Shown piece by piece: positions 9,469 to 19,021 of a stretch of DNA of 64,000 nucleotides (position 1 is its first letter; the number at the start of each line of letters is the position of its first letter). Both the position numbers and the translations under genes were made by a program. The DNA lies in contig JAWBKZ010000003.1 of NCBI GenBank assembly GCA_038831005.1, forward strand, positions 124,001 through 188,000, read 5' to 3'. The DNA comes from Ignisphaera sp. (GTDB taxonomy: Archaea; Thermoproteota; Thermoprotei_A; Sulfolobales; Ignisphaeraceae). The notes under the pieces are model-generated. The model did not search any database. It was not told the origin of the DNA and saw nothing but the letters and a program-made list of their open reading frames with translations.

Positions 9469-12400
9469 CTAAAATAGTTCTTCTTCTGGCGCTAACCTTC
9501 TAGCAAGTATGGCTCTAATCTTCATTACTGCATAAACCGCTATACCAAGACATATTAACGTGGCTATTACCGGCATGTATCTCCAAATTAGTGCTATTGG
9601 TGTTGGAGATATCGATATTAATTCGCTTCTATCATTATCAAGCGTTATATAGGGTATTTCTCCGATGTTGTAATCAGGATGTGAGACCACTATTCTATAA
9701 GACCCATAGGGTATTTTCGTCTCAATAGCGCCCCTCTCGTCTGTTATCAGTTGTGTTACTGTTGTTAAGGTTTCCATACTATATATAGTTACAATGGCGT
9801 TTCTAACAGGATTTACACCTTCTACAACTACAACCTTTAACGCATAAGTTTTTCTATCTACAGGTATAGTGATAGAGGTATCGCCTACTACATTAACAAC
9901 AATAGGCTTAGATGGTTCGTAACCTCTATCCCATGTGCCACTAGGTATGAGCTGAACCGAGTATACTCCATAGGGTATATCAAGAGATGTACTAATAGCC
10001 ATGTTCTCAGCTTTCTTTGTTCCATTGATATATACATCGAATCTTCCAACAACAATACCTATATATCTATCTTCAGCTTTAATCTCGAGTCTATATTCAA
10101 CTCTCTGAATGGGTATCTTTACATTTTGTGAAGATCTTACTTCTATAGCCATTGTATGAGACTTATAGATGGAAGTATTTGAAGGCTGTATATCAATACC
10201 GTAACTTCCATAGGGTAACATTAGATATATAGTTCTACCCGGAGGTTCAACAATACGTTCAGTAGATACAGGACCTCTCATGGCTATGGATAATGGTGAT
10301 ACAATTTTTCCATATACATCAACTAGATCTATTGTTATAGTGTAATTAACTCTGGGAACATTGACTTCTCGAACAGTATCTTCATAAACACCAAGCTCTA
10401 TATCATGTGATTCGTACACGTAATCATAGCCTTTAGATGGCGCTACCTTGAGCGTCCAATTACCGTAGGATATGCTACGTACAATCCTAGGTTCTGTAAT
10501 ATTTGACACAATTAATGTACCATTTAAGTAGAGATCAATCGGAGCAACTAGTCCTTCACTATATATGTCACGTAACCTTATATCAACTCTATACATGTTT
10601 CTAGACATGTTGATCATGTAGACCTTGACCTTAGGAACGTTCATCTCTATTTCTTTCACACCATAGACTTTTTCATAACCTTTACAAGGTTTGACTGCGG
10701 CTTTATAAGCTCCGTAGGGCAATGTTACATTAATTACATAGTTTTCAGGTGATATCATATAGAAGGTCTTGAATATAGTCATGTTTATAGGAGCTATGGG
10801 GTACGAATTTGTAAGTTCATCCACCACCTTAATCATTATATTGTATGTTTTCCTTTTGATAACTATTTGAACTTCTGTATCTCTGTCTATAAAGACCTCA
10901 GTTAGATTAGTAATATAAGCATCTTCGAAATCTTTTGAAGGTCTTACCTCTAATCTATGTACACCATATAGCATTCTGACTGTATATGTCTCTTCATATG
11001 TGTTTTCTTTCAAAACCATATCATCTATATATATATCAATTGGCGCTACAGGTTGTTTACGTTCAAAATCATCCACTATCCTTAATACAACATTATATTC
11101 TCTATATCTTAACCCTAAATCAAGATTACAGCATCTGGGTTTCGTTGGCAGGTCTGTGTATTCTTTCCTAATGATGTCTATAGTCATATCTTCTCTAAGT
11201 ATAAATCTTATAGAGCTATTGTATATGTATGGTCTACCAGTATATATGTTCAATTCGTACTCAACACCAATTAATATGTTCTTCAGCATTAGTGATGTAT
11301 TTCCATTTAATCTATACTCTACAGTACCTTCCGGATACTTGAATACAGCTATAGTATCTACTGTAGTTTCATTTCCAGGCATATTGATGTTTACCATAAT
11401 ATTCCTAGCCATTATGTCGTCAACAGACAGTATCATCTGTCTCTCTACAGCCATGTCACTGTTTCTAACAATCACTACGCTACTTAAGTCTAGTAATGCA
11501 ATTGTCGATACATCTAATAATGTGTCTCCATCTATATACCTTGGCGACGATAGACAAAGATCCAGCAATTTTCTGAATATGGGCTGCGGATAAGGAATGG
11601 TCCTTAGAACCTGAACACCACTTTCAGATACAACTACATAGGTATAGCCAGAAGCTGTAGGTATAGTGGTTATAGATCTTATTGATGGCAGTAATGTATA
11701 TATATATTTTAATGTGAAACCTCCTCCTGCTTGAGGTAAGTATACCCTTAGCCTACCATCAGATAGACCAACCATGATGTAACTTCCATCGCTATAGGTA
11801 CTCGCATCACTAATAATGGTTGTTCCTATACCTACGTAATCTTCTACTGTTACTATGTTTCTGATTCTATCCGTTTCAATAGCTACCGTTGATACATATA
11901 TGTATCCTGGAGATCCATACACGAGCTTAGACATGGCTTCTTTTGATCCACGTATAAAGAATAGTCCGTGGAGCGGTGGATCTAGAAGGAATGTTGCAGA
12001 CATGTTTCTTCCCATACTAATTGGTGCAGGTGTAGTATCTACGAGCATGAGGTTTACTCTAAGGAACCCAGGTATTCCGTATACTTTTTCTGCAGGTCTT
12101 GTATCTACATGTGATGTTGGTAGGATTGCTGGAGGTACAGGAATTTCTTCAGGAAGTATTCTGTATCTGTTAGGCTCATAAATGAATTTGTAGGTCCAAA
12201 CAATTTCGCCAGCTATATTCCTTATCACAAAAGTTATGTACGTAGGTCTTTGGGAATCTACTTGTACAGGTATGTAGGCTACTCCTCTATCATTAGCGTT
12301 TACACCATAAACCATAGAGGTAAGTCCCCTTACTGTTGCGTTTACTTCTACAAGCGCCTTTGATATAGCTTCAACTTTTCCTTCGTACATGTATGTAACA

Positions 12401-13185
12401 TTAAGGACAAATCTAACCACATCTTTTTGAGGTATATAGGCTAGTAATACTTTTGAAGCATCCCAATAGAATCCATCGTCACCATATATAGCTAGAGGAG
12501 CTACATCTTGGATATACACACCTTCATATGCTCTACCTAGAGCTGTAGCATTCCCTACCTTAGGACCTATTCTGAATACTCCTTGAGCTTCTTCATCGAG
12601 TATGTAGAGGTGACAATTCATACAAGGTGCTACACTAGCTCCTCCTTCACTTACTAACGCCAAGATCTTTACGTTTCCTACACTATCTTTTGCTAGAAAT
12701 ATTTTATTTACGTAAAAGTCTGCTCCAAGAACTATGTAGAGGTATTTGGTTATTCTACCTCCATCAACTCTGAATACAAGTATCTCTCCACGATCACTTC
12801 CAACAGCTATTCTTGTTGTTGGATAACCATCTTTGGCTGTACATGTGGGTGAGCCCGTTAATGGATAAATATCCTCTACTATAGGGTCTCTGTAGGGATT
12901 TGATACCTCAAGTACAGCAACACCATTAACATTACCTATATTACCTACAACCATAACTCTTGATCTATCTAGTAAGTTGATGTGTTTCGGTGTTATACCT
13001 ATAGATGCTAAGTCAATTGAGTATGCGAAAACCATGTTCCTAGGCTCTATGAATTGTGTATGTACATAAAGTTCTCGATTAAGGCAACACGAAACGATGC
13101 ATAGAGATATTAGTATGGCCACAACTGTAGATATCCTACTAATTCTCGATATGGGTTTCATTTTTGGTGTAAGCTTTAGGTTCAT
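9469..13185 (-). CDS. large exported, membrane-anchored repeat protein
   Basis: ATG 13185 has GGGTG 5 nt upstream; an ATG at 13197 is also possible. The N-terminus is a basic segment followed by the hydrophobic stretch STVVAILISLCIVSCC, consistent with an export signal. About residues 50-560 look like beta-propeller sequence. From about residue 690 there are six tandem modules of about 80 residues, each with a core like PYGxYxxxVxPSKGY, resembling Ig-like/carboxypeptidase-regulatory-type sandwiches. A C-terminal membrane helix (PVIATLICLGIAVYAVMKI) is followed by basic residues. I infer a surface protein anchored at its C-terminus. It is divergent from the secretion ATPase gene and opens the surface locus. 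Confidence 0.75.
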   Translation of the reverse strand: MNLKLTPKMKPISRISRISTVVAILISLCIVSCCLNRELYVHTQFIEPRNMVFAYSIDLASIGITPKHINLLDRSRVMVVGNIGNVNGVAVLEVSNPYRDPIVEDIYPLTGSPTCTAKDGYPTTRIAVGSDRGEILVFRVDGGRITKYLYIVLGADFYVNKIFLAKDSVGNVKILALVSEGGASVAPCMNCHLYILDEEAQGVFRIGPKVGNATALGRAYEGVYIQDVAPLAIYGDDGFYWDASKVLLAYIPQKDVVRFVLNVTYMYEGKVEAISKALVEVNATVRGLTSMVYGVNANDRGVAYIPVQVDSQRPTYITFVIRNIAGEIVWTYKFIYEPNRYRILPEEIPVPPAILPTSHVDTRPAEKVYGIPGFLRVNLMLVDTTPAPISMGRNMSATFLLDPPLHGLFFIRGSKEAMSKLVYGSPGYIYVSTVAIETDRIRNIVTVEDYVGIGTTIISDASTYSDGSYIMVGLSDGRLRVYLPQAGGGFTLKYIYTLLPSIRSITTIPTASGYTYVVVSESGVQVLRTIPYPQPIFRKLLDLCLSSPRYIDGDTLLDVSTIALLDLSSVVIVRNSDMAVERQMILSVDDIMARNIMVNINMPGNETTVDTIAVFKYPEGTVEYRLNGNTSLMLKNILIGVEYELNIYTGRPYIYNSSIRFILREDMTIDIIRKEYTDLPTKPRCCNLDLGLRYREYNVVLRIVDDFERKQPVAPIDIYIDDMVLKENTYEETYTVRMLYGVHRLEVRPSKDFEDAYITNLTEVFIDRDTEVQIVIKRKTYNIMIKVVDELTNSYPIAPINMTIFKTFYMISPENYVINVTLPYGAYKAAVKPCKGYEKVYGVKEIEMNVPKVKVYMINMSRNMYRVDIRLRDIYSEGLVAPIDLYLNGTLIVSNITEPRIVRSISYGNWTLKVAPSKGYDYVYESHDIELGVYEDTVREVNVPRVNYTITIDLVDVYGKIVSPLSIAMRGPVSTERIVEPPGRTIYLMLPYGSYGIDIQPSNTSIYKSHTMAIEVRSSQNVKIPIQRVEYRLEIKAEDRYIGIVVGRFDVYINGTKKAENMAISTSLDIPYGVYSVQLIPSGTWDRGYEPSKPIVVNVVGDTSITIPVDRKTYALKVVVVEGVNPVRNAIVTIYSMETLTTVTQLITDERGAIETKIPYGSYRIVVSHPDYNIGEIPYITLDNDRSELISISPTPIALIWRYMPVIATLICLGIAVYAVMKIRAILARRLAPEEELF

Positions 13186-13291
13186 TTTTACACCCATACC
13201 TACAACCTATTGATTCCTACATTAATACACTAATAGACCTTCTATATATTTCTTAATGAATGTTTCTCGAATTCTGTAGTGGAATACATAA

Positions 13292-13301
13292 GATATTTAT
13301 A
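13292..13301 (+). promoter_or_regulatory. TATA box for the ATPase/TadC operon
   Basis: GATATTTATA lies about 60 bp upstream of the ATPase start, the spacing expected for an archaeal TATA box and a leader of about 30 nt. It sits in the 160-bp divergent gap shared with the large repeat protein. Confidence 0.5.
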
Positions 13302-13355
13302 CTACTCTACAGTAGTTAGTTTTTGTGTACCTAGATTTAGTGTTGTGTGGAGACC

Positions 13356-14990
13356 ATGTCTGGAGACACAAAGAGTACTAAATCTGTTTTTTTTAGCAAA
13401 TTTAGAGGAAAGAAGGAACAACAAAAGAAGATCGAAGAAGAGAATATAGTTGAGGAAAGTAAATCTGAAGGAGAGGCCACTGAACTCATTAGGTATACAC
13501 ATAAGCTCTACAGCATTAGAAGAGGCTACAAAGTCCTCGAGAGTTACCCCATACACGAACCTTTCGTATATATAAATATTGTTGAGGATCCTGATGGTAA
13601 ACTCGTATATGAGGTCTACGAGATTTCCCTTACACCAGAGGAGGAGAAGATATATAGAGAGGTTAAAGATCATATAGTGTGGGAGATAAAGCCTATAGCT
13701 ACCCTTGATATAGATGTTGCTAAAGAGATCAAAAAGATTGCTAGAAAGGTTATCAGAGAGTTCCAGATAAGGTTCACAAAGACACCTGGTCTTTCTTGGA
13801 GCAAGATAGAGTACTATATAGAGAGAGACGTTATAGGCTACGGTATACTTGACCCTATATTCAGGGATAGACACATAGAGGATATATCATGTAATGGTCC
13901 TAGGAAACCCGTCTATATTTGGCATAGAAAATATGAGTCTATACCTACAAACATAGAGTTCATATCTGATGTAGAGCTAGATGAATACATTCTCAAACTT
14001 GCACATATGTCTGGAAAACATATCTCTGTAGCCTATCCCATATTAGACGCCATACTGCCCGGAGGACATAGATTAGCGGCAACGTTTAGGAAAGAGGTAT
14101 CCACCTCTGGATCCACGTTCACGATAAGGAAGTTCAGCGAATCACCTATAACCATAGTTGACATGATTTCGTTCAAAACACTTTCACCAGAGATAGCTGC
14201 GTATTTCTGGCTAGCAATGGACTACAAGATGACTACACTAATAATGGGTGTAACAGGTGCAGGAAAAACATCAACATTGAATGCTCTTGCAACCCTTCTT
14301 AGACCTACGTACAAGATAGTCACTATAGAGGATACCCCTGAGATAAGGATACCCCATGAGAACTGGGTACAGCTTGTATCAAGACCTTCATATATAGGTA
14401 GTGGTGTTGGAGAGGTATCACTATTCCATCTAGTGAAACTCTCTCTGAGGTACAGGCCAGATGTCATTGTTGTCGGCGAGGTTAGAGGCGAAGAGGCTTA
14501 CGTGCTCTTCCAGGCTATCGCTACAGGTCACAGCGGTATGACCACGCTTCACGCAGAGAATATAGATGCTGCCGTCAAGAGACTTACCTCCGAACCCATG
14601 AACATACCCTCATCCTATATACCTCTGGTCAATATAGCCATGGTTATAAGGAGAGTTCAGATAAGAGATGAAAAAGGTAAATCTAGACCAGGTAGAAGAA
14701 TAACTAATATCTGGGAGGTCAGAGACTACGAAAATTATATAGAGATAGCCAGGTGGAATCCATCAGAAGACGTCTTTACCATGGATCTCAAAAACAGTAT
14801 AGTTATCAAAAGGATAGGCGAATTGACGGGACAACCATACGATGCTCTTATAGATGAGCTTGAAAGACGTAAAAGAGTTCTAGAATGGCTCATTACTAAG
14901 AAAAAGAATGACTATCGGTCTGTAGCAACATACGTCTACAGATACTATGTGGATCCCAAATCTGTATTCAAAGAGGTGGAGATAAGCTAA
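13356..14990 (+). CDS. type II/IV secretion (pilus/archaellum-type) ATPase
   Basis: A VirB11/TadA/FlaI-class hexameric ATPase that powers pilus assembly. After a charged, Lys/Glu-rich N-terminus it has the family N-domain, Walker A GVTGAGKTST near residue 298, an Asp box around EDTPEIRIP, Walker B PDVIVVGEVRGEEA and the histidine box GHSGMTTLHAEN. The start could also be GTG 13347; ATG 13356 is used as the clearer codon. Its stop overlaps the ATG of the membrane partner, so the two form one translational unit. No archaellum-specific genes (FlaF/G/H) are next to it, so I favour an adhesive pilus. Confidence 0.92.
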   Translation: MSGDTKSTKSVFFSKFRGKKEQQKKIEEENIVEESKSEGEATELIRYTHKLYSIRRGYKVLESYPIHEPFVYINIVEDPDGKLVYEVYEISLTPEEEKIYREVKDHIVWEIKPIATLDIDVAKEIKKIARKVIREFQIRFTKTPGLSWSKIEYYIERDVIGYGILDPIFRDRHIEDISCNGPRKPVYIWHRKYESIPTNIEFISDVELDEYILKLAHMSGKHISVAYPILDAILPGGHRLAATFRKEVSTSGSTFTIRKFSESPITIVDMISFKTLSPEIAAYFWLAMDYKMTTLIMGVTGAGKTSTLNALATLLRPTYKIVTIEDTPEIRIPHENWVQLVSRPSYIGSGVGEVSLFHLVKLSLRYRPDVIVVGEVRGEEAYVLFQAIATGHSGMTTLHAENIDAAVKRLTSEPMNIPSSYIPLVNIAMVIRRVQIRDEKGKSRPGRRITNIWEVRDYENYIEIARWNPSEDVFTMDLKNSIVIKRIGELTGQPYDALIDELERRKRVLEWLITKKKNDYRSVATYVYRYYVDPKSVFKEVEIS

Positions 14991-16834
14991 TGACAGCTAA
15001 ACAAGAAGATTCTAAAGCTTCTAAAAAACTCTTCAAGAAAAAAGAAGAGCAGCAGACGAAAGCTAGCCGAAAACCTGCTAGACATGTTAGAATAACTACG
15101 AGAGATGTTTTCACGGCGTTCTCTCTAACATTCTTCGAATCTACTGGTAGAAAATTCGCTAGAGCTTTTGAGCTAGAAAAAGCATTTAATAGAGCTGGCC
15201 TCAATGTACATCCTGTTAAATATGGTGCTGAAACTCTATCTATATTGTTCTTCTCGATACTGTTTACAGTTGTCGGCTTCCTCATCATAGTTCTCACTAC
15301 TCCTTTAACAGTTATTCAATTGATCATAGGCATAGTTGTAGCAATAACGATACCCCTCATGGTGCTTATGGTAAGGCTTCTCTATCCCTATATGCTCATC
15401 ACTATGAGGAGAGTGGATGTCGAGAACGAGTTACCGTTCTTTATGGCCTATATAGCTACAATGGTTAGAGGTGGATATAGTCTAGAGAAAGTTATTGAGA
15501 GAATCTCCCAGCTAAAGGTGTTTAAAGCTATTAGGAGAGAAGCCCAGAGGGTTATGACTAGGATCAAGATATTTGGTGAAGATCCTGTAACAGCTCTTGA
15601 GAAAGTTGCTTCTAATCATCCAAGCTCAAAATTCAGAGACATTATGTTGGGATACACAACTACCCTTAGGAGTGGTGGTGATGTTCTTCACTATCTAGAG
15701 ATAAGAACGAGAGAGCTTTTCGAGGCTAGAGCAACTGAGGTTAGAGGTATTCTAAATAGGCTTATGTCTTTTCTCGAAGTCTACATAATATTTGGTGTTA
15801 TCGTTTCTGTCGTTATATTTGTGTTCTTTGTAGTTTCAGCTGCTATATCTGCTGCACAAGCTCTTAGAACCCCAGAACAGCTTGAAGGCTTCTCTATCGA
15901 TATAACAACACCTTCTCTATACAACTTCTTTGTGCTACCAGTTATGGGTATAGCTATAGCTCTAGCTATACACATAAACCAGCCTAGAAATCCTGTAGGA
16001 TTTGGAGAAACATATACCGTGTTACTCACATGGATCCCCATATCTATAGCCATATTCGTAATTGCTCTGGCAGTTACAGGAGGTATGGATATCTTCATGG
16101 GGAGACTAGGTACTCAGCAAGTTAAATCAGCTGTATATGCAACTTCATCAGCACTTATAGCTCTCTCTGTACCACCAGCACTAAAGTATAGATCTCTTCT
16201 CAAAGGTCATAGAGGGCTTGTGAAAGCTACAGCAGATCTTCTTAGAGATATAAGTGAGGTAAGGAAAACTGGTCTAAGTCCAGAGAAATGCATTATCCTT
16301 GTATCTTCTAGAAACTATAGATCTCTAACACCAGTAGTCGAAAGATCTGCAGCTGCTCTATCGATAGGGTTTAGTCTTGAAGAAGCTCTTAGAAAAGCTC
16401 TAAAAGGTGTGAAAGAATGGTTCACTATAGCTTCATTCAGATTTCTAACAGATTCTATAATTGTTGGTGGTGGTTCTCCAGAGGTTATAGATACTCTAGC
16501 TAGATTCACACAAGTTTTGAGTGAGTTAGAGGAAGAAACTAGGAGAAGGATGAGGAGCCAGATATTCCTGCCATACTTCGGAGCAATACTACTCTCATCT
16601 ATACCGATAATAATTCTCTATATGCTTCTCTCTATAGCAAACATACCTATAGCCAAACTATCACCATTACTTCTAGTAATATCTCTAGGAAGTATAGTAA
16701 ACTCATACATGATGGGCATAATAGCTGGTAAAGCATCACAAACAACAATAGCTGCAGGCTTTCTCCATGCAACAATTCTAACAACAGTATCCACTATAGC
16801 GACTCTAGCAACATTCATGTACATAGGTATATAG
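14990..16834 (+). CDS. TadC/FlaJ-type pilus assembly membrane protein
   Basis: This 614-residue polytopic protein carries two T2SSF-like cytoplasmic segments, about residues 140-260 and 420-525, each followed by membrane helices (for example around IYIIFGVIVSVVIFVFFVV and PYFGAILLSSIPIIILYML). A Lys-rich 30-residue N-terminus precedes the first domain. The tandem duplication is typical of archaeal TadC/UpsF-like platforms. It starts within the stop of the ATPase gene and is followed after 10 bp by a pilin-like gene with GAGGT before its ATG. Confidence 0.9.
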   Translation: MTAKQEDSKASKKLFKKKEEQQTKASRKPARHVRITTRDVFTAFSLTFFESTGRKFARAFELEKAFNRAGLNVHPVKYGAETLSILFFSILFTVVGFLIIVLTTPLTVIQLIIGIVVAITIPLMVLMVRLLYPYMLITMRRVDVENELPFFMAYIATMVRGGYSLEKVIERISQLKVFKAIRREAQRVMTRIKIFGEDPVTALEKVASNHPSSKFRDIMLGYTTTLRSGGDVLHYLEIRTRELFEARATEVRGILNRLMSFLEVYIIFGVIVSVVIFVFFVVSAAISAAQALRTPEQLEGFSIDITTPSLYNFFVLPVMGIAIALAIHINQPRNPVGFGETYTVLLTWIPISIAIFVIALAVTGGMDIFMGRLGTQQVKSAVYATSSALIALSVPPALKYRSLLKGHRGLVKATADLLRDISEVRKTGLSPEKCIILVSSRNYRSLTPVVERSAAALSIGFSLEEALRKALKGVKEWFTIASFRFLTDSIIVGGGSPEVIDTLARFTQVLSELEEETRRRMRSQIFLPYFGAILLSSIPIIILYMLLSIANIPIAKLSPLLLVISLGSIVNSYMMGIIAGKASQTTIAAGFLHATILTTVSTIATLATFMYIGI

Positions 16835-16844
16835 AGGTAACCAA

Positions 16845-17246
16845 ATGAATACATTTTTTGCTGCAATAATAATACTTGGAGTAGCTATAGCGATAACAAT
16901 AGCTGCTGTAGTATGGATAACAACAACATATCACTCAATGATTTGGAGACCAGAAATACTAAAAATAATAGAGATAGAGATATATAGAAACACTACAGAC
17001 AACAACTGGTGGCTCTACATAAAAGCTGAAAACATGGGAGAAAACAAAGCAGAAATATACAAACTAGAGATATACGGAATAGAGATAAAAGAACTCAAAC
17101 CACCAAAAACCATTGATCCAGGAAAAATCGACGAAATATACATAAAGCTAGATAAAGAATACGTATATGGAACAATGTATACAGTAAAACTATACCTAAA
17201 ATCAGGAACAGTATACCCAGTACTAGAAAAAACAATAAGAGTATAA
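16845..17246 (+). CDS. small pilin-like protein with N-terminal membrane helix
   Basis: The 133-residue product starts with a hydrophobic helix (about residues 4-26, AAIIILGVAIAITIAAVVW) and continues with a beta-rich domain, the layout of archaeal type IV pilins and pseudopilins. There is no positively charged prepeptide before the helix, so it may not be cleaved by the prepilin peptidase. It follows TadC by 10 bp with its own GAGGT site. Codons end mostly in A or C, unlike the genes just downstream. Confidence 0.7.
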   Translation: MNTFFAAIIILGVAIAITIAAVVWITTTYHSMIWRPEILKIIEIEIYRNTTDNNWWLYIKAENMGENKAEIYKLEIYGIEIKELKPPKTIDPGKIDEIYIKLDKEYVYGTMYTVKLYLKSGTVYPVLEKTIRV

Positions 17247-17285
17247 CTCACAACAGCAACCAATATAGGTACCCAACCTCAACAC

Positions 17286-17292
17286 TTATATA
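17286..17292 (+). promoter_or_regulatory. TATA box of the major pilin candidate
   Basis: TTATATA lies about 38 bp before the ATG at 17327 and 40 bp after the previous stop, so the pilin probably has its own strong promoter with a leader of about 12 nt that still contains the GGGAG ribosome site. Confidence 0.55.
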
Positions 17293-17326
17293 CCGAGCTA
17301 ACAACCAATATATAGTGGGAGAAAAA

Positions 17327-17734
17327 ATGAAGAAACTATACAGAGGTATAGAGCCAATAATAGCTGTGGTAATACTTGTAGCAATAACACTAGTCATAGC
17401 AATAGGAGTAATAGGATGGATAATGGGTTGGTGGGGAACCTTTGGAGCAACAGAAAGCATAAAAATATTCCCAGACAGCTACATTAACTCAACTAATGGA
17501 CGACTGATTCTGCATTTAAAGAATGAGGGATCAGCAACAGCTGTTATCTATAAAATAGAACTAACTGGAGGATTAACTGTTAATTTGGCTGGGGACCTTA
17601 CTGTTTCTCCTGGTGTGGAATCAACAGAAACAATTAGTATAGCTGGTGGTAATCCTATTAGTGGTACTAATTATCAGGTCAAGATATATACTAGAGCTGG
17701 TAATGTTATCTCAGCTACTGTACAGGCTAGGTAA
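17327..17734 (+). CDS. archaeal type IV pilin (candidate main subunit)
   Basis: ATG 17327 follows a GGGAG site. The N-terminus MKKLYRG then IEPIIAVVILVAITLVI is a class III (prepilin) signal: a short basic leader, glycine at the cut site, and a hydrophobic assembly helix with a glutamate early in the mature part. The mature head is a small beta domain of about 95 residues. It has its own promoter, so it may be made in excess of the assembly proteins. The 5' third uses A/C-ending codons and the 3' half T-ending codons. No prepilin peptidase is visible in the window. Confidence 0.85.
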   Translation: MKKLYRGIEPIIAVVILVAITLVIAIGVIGWIMGWWGTFGATESIKIFPDSYINSTNGRLILHLKNEGSATAVIYKIELTGGLTVNLAGDLTVSPGVESTETISIAGGNPISGTNYQVKIYTRAGNVISATVQAR

Positions 17735-17742
17735 ACATTTTA

Positions 17743-18957
17743 ATGAAGTCGTCAAATCTGTTTTTTAAATATTATTTATATTTATTTATGTTTTTTCTTT
17801 TGGTTGTATCTGTTTTTTATTTTGTTTTAGATAGTTTTGGTAATAGACTTCCTAGGTATGGTGATGAGGTTTATTATATTGATTGTGGTTTGAGGTATGT
17901 TTCTGGTGTTCCTCCTTATCTATGTAATTTTGAGCATCCTCCTTTTGCTAAGTATTTTATAGGTTTTCTTCATGTTTTTGGTGTAGATCGTATTGTTTTT
18001 CGTTTGTTGTGTTTTTGTTGTTGTTTTCTTGTTTTTTTGATTGTTTATAGGTTTTGTGGTGATGTTTTTCTTGGTTTTTCTTGTTTTCTTCTTCTTGTTT
18101 TGGATTCTCTTTTTGTTAATGTTTTTCGTTTTCTTCTTCTTGATCCTGTTTCTCTTTTCTTTTCTTTTCTAGCTCTTTATCTTTTTTTGGAGAAACGTTA
18201 TATTTTTTCAGCTGTTTTTCTTGGTCTAGGTATTGCTTCTAAGTTTAGTGCTATTCCTATTGCTTTAGGTATATTTATTCTGTTTATCTGTTTGAGAGAT
18301 TATAGGAAGATGTTTCTTTATTTCTCTATAGTCTTTATTGTCTATATCTCTACCTATGTTGCTGATTTTTCTTTGGGGTGGGATGCTGTTGTTAGACATC
18401 ATATAGATATGTTTAGGTATATGTCTTGGAGACATGGATTTTCTCTACCTATAGCTGCTAACGGTTTTCTAAAGCTTTTGGCTAAGGTTGAGGTCTGGAG
18501 ATATGTTGGTGAACTTAGTATTGTTTTAGGTAATGTTTCTGGAACATATGTTGTTTTGAATCAGAGTTTTGTGTATCTAGATTCTATAGAGCTCTATACT
18601 GTAGTTGGTGTTGGTATGGGTTCTATAGTTTGGTATCTATTTATCCCTCTACTTCTCTATACAACATATCTGGTTCTAGTTGGTAGAGATCTTGGTTTAT
18701 GTTCTGGTATATCTACAAGTTTTAGTGGTTTTGTTATGTTTTCATGGCTTTCTCTACTCAATATTGTTGCTGGCCCTATAGATTGGTACTATGTGTATGT
18801 TCTACCTTTTCTATACATAAATACTGTTGTAGCTTTAGAGAGAATAGCTAGAAAGAAGACTAGACTAGTTATAGCTCTAGTTATATCTATACAGTTCATA
18901 ACATTTATTGCTACTATACTTGGCTACATACCCTTTAAATATGTGGCTATATGGTGA
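17743..18957 (+). CDS. membrane glycosyltransferase, PMT/ArnT-like (GT-C fold)
   Basis: A 404-residue polytopic protein with about ten membrane helices. The first loop holds YGDEVYY, with an acidic residue where GT-C enzymes place the catalytic Asp, followed by EHPPFAKYFIG, the hallmark of dolichyl-phosphate-mannose-dependent glycosyltransferases (GT39/PMT-like). Its place directly after the pilin gene (8 bp) suggests it glycosylates the surface proteins of this locus. The first 500 bases are extremely T-rich on the coding strand, both from hydrophobic residues and from T-ending synonymous codons. Confidence 0.75.
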   Translation: MKSSNLFFKYYLYLFMFFLLVVSVFYFVLDSFGNRLPRYGDEVYYIDCGLRYVSGVPPYLCNFEHPPFAKYFIGFLHVFGVDRIVFRLLCFCCCFLVFLIVYRFCGDVFLGFSCFLLLVLDSLFVNVFRFLLLDPVSLFFSFLALYLFLEKRYIFSAVFLGLGIASKFSAIPIALGIFILFICLRDYRKMFLYFSIVFIVYISTYVADFSLGWDAVVRHHIDMFRYMSWRHGFSLPIAANGFLKLLAKVEVWRYVGELSIVLGNVSGTYVVLNQSFVYLDSIELYTVVGVGMGSIVWYLFIPLLLYTTYLVLVGRDLGLCSGISTSFSGFVMFSWLSLLNIVAGPIDWYYVYVLPFLYINTVVALERIARKKTRLVIALVISIQFITFIATILGYIPFKYVAIW

Positions 18958-19021
18958 TGCTCTCTATCTAGTTGTTAAAGCATATTAATCTCTACTACCC
19001 AGTTTATCTTGGTGATGCTTT

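Noticed and set aside
11000-11593. 197-codon plus-strand ORF
   Set aside because: Antisense shadow of the large repeat protein, whose repeats and frame are well supported.
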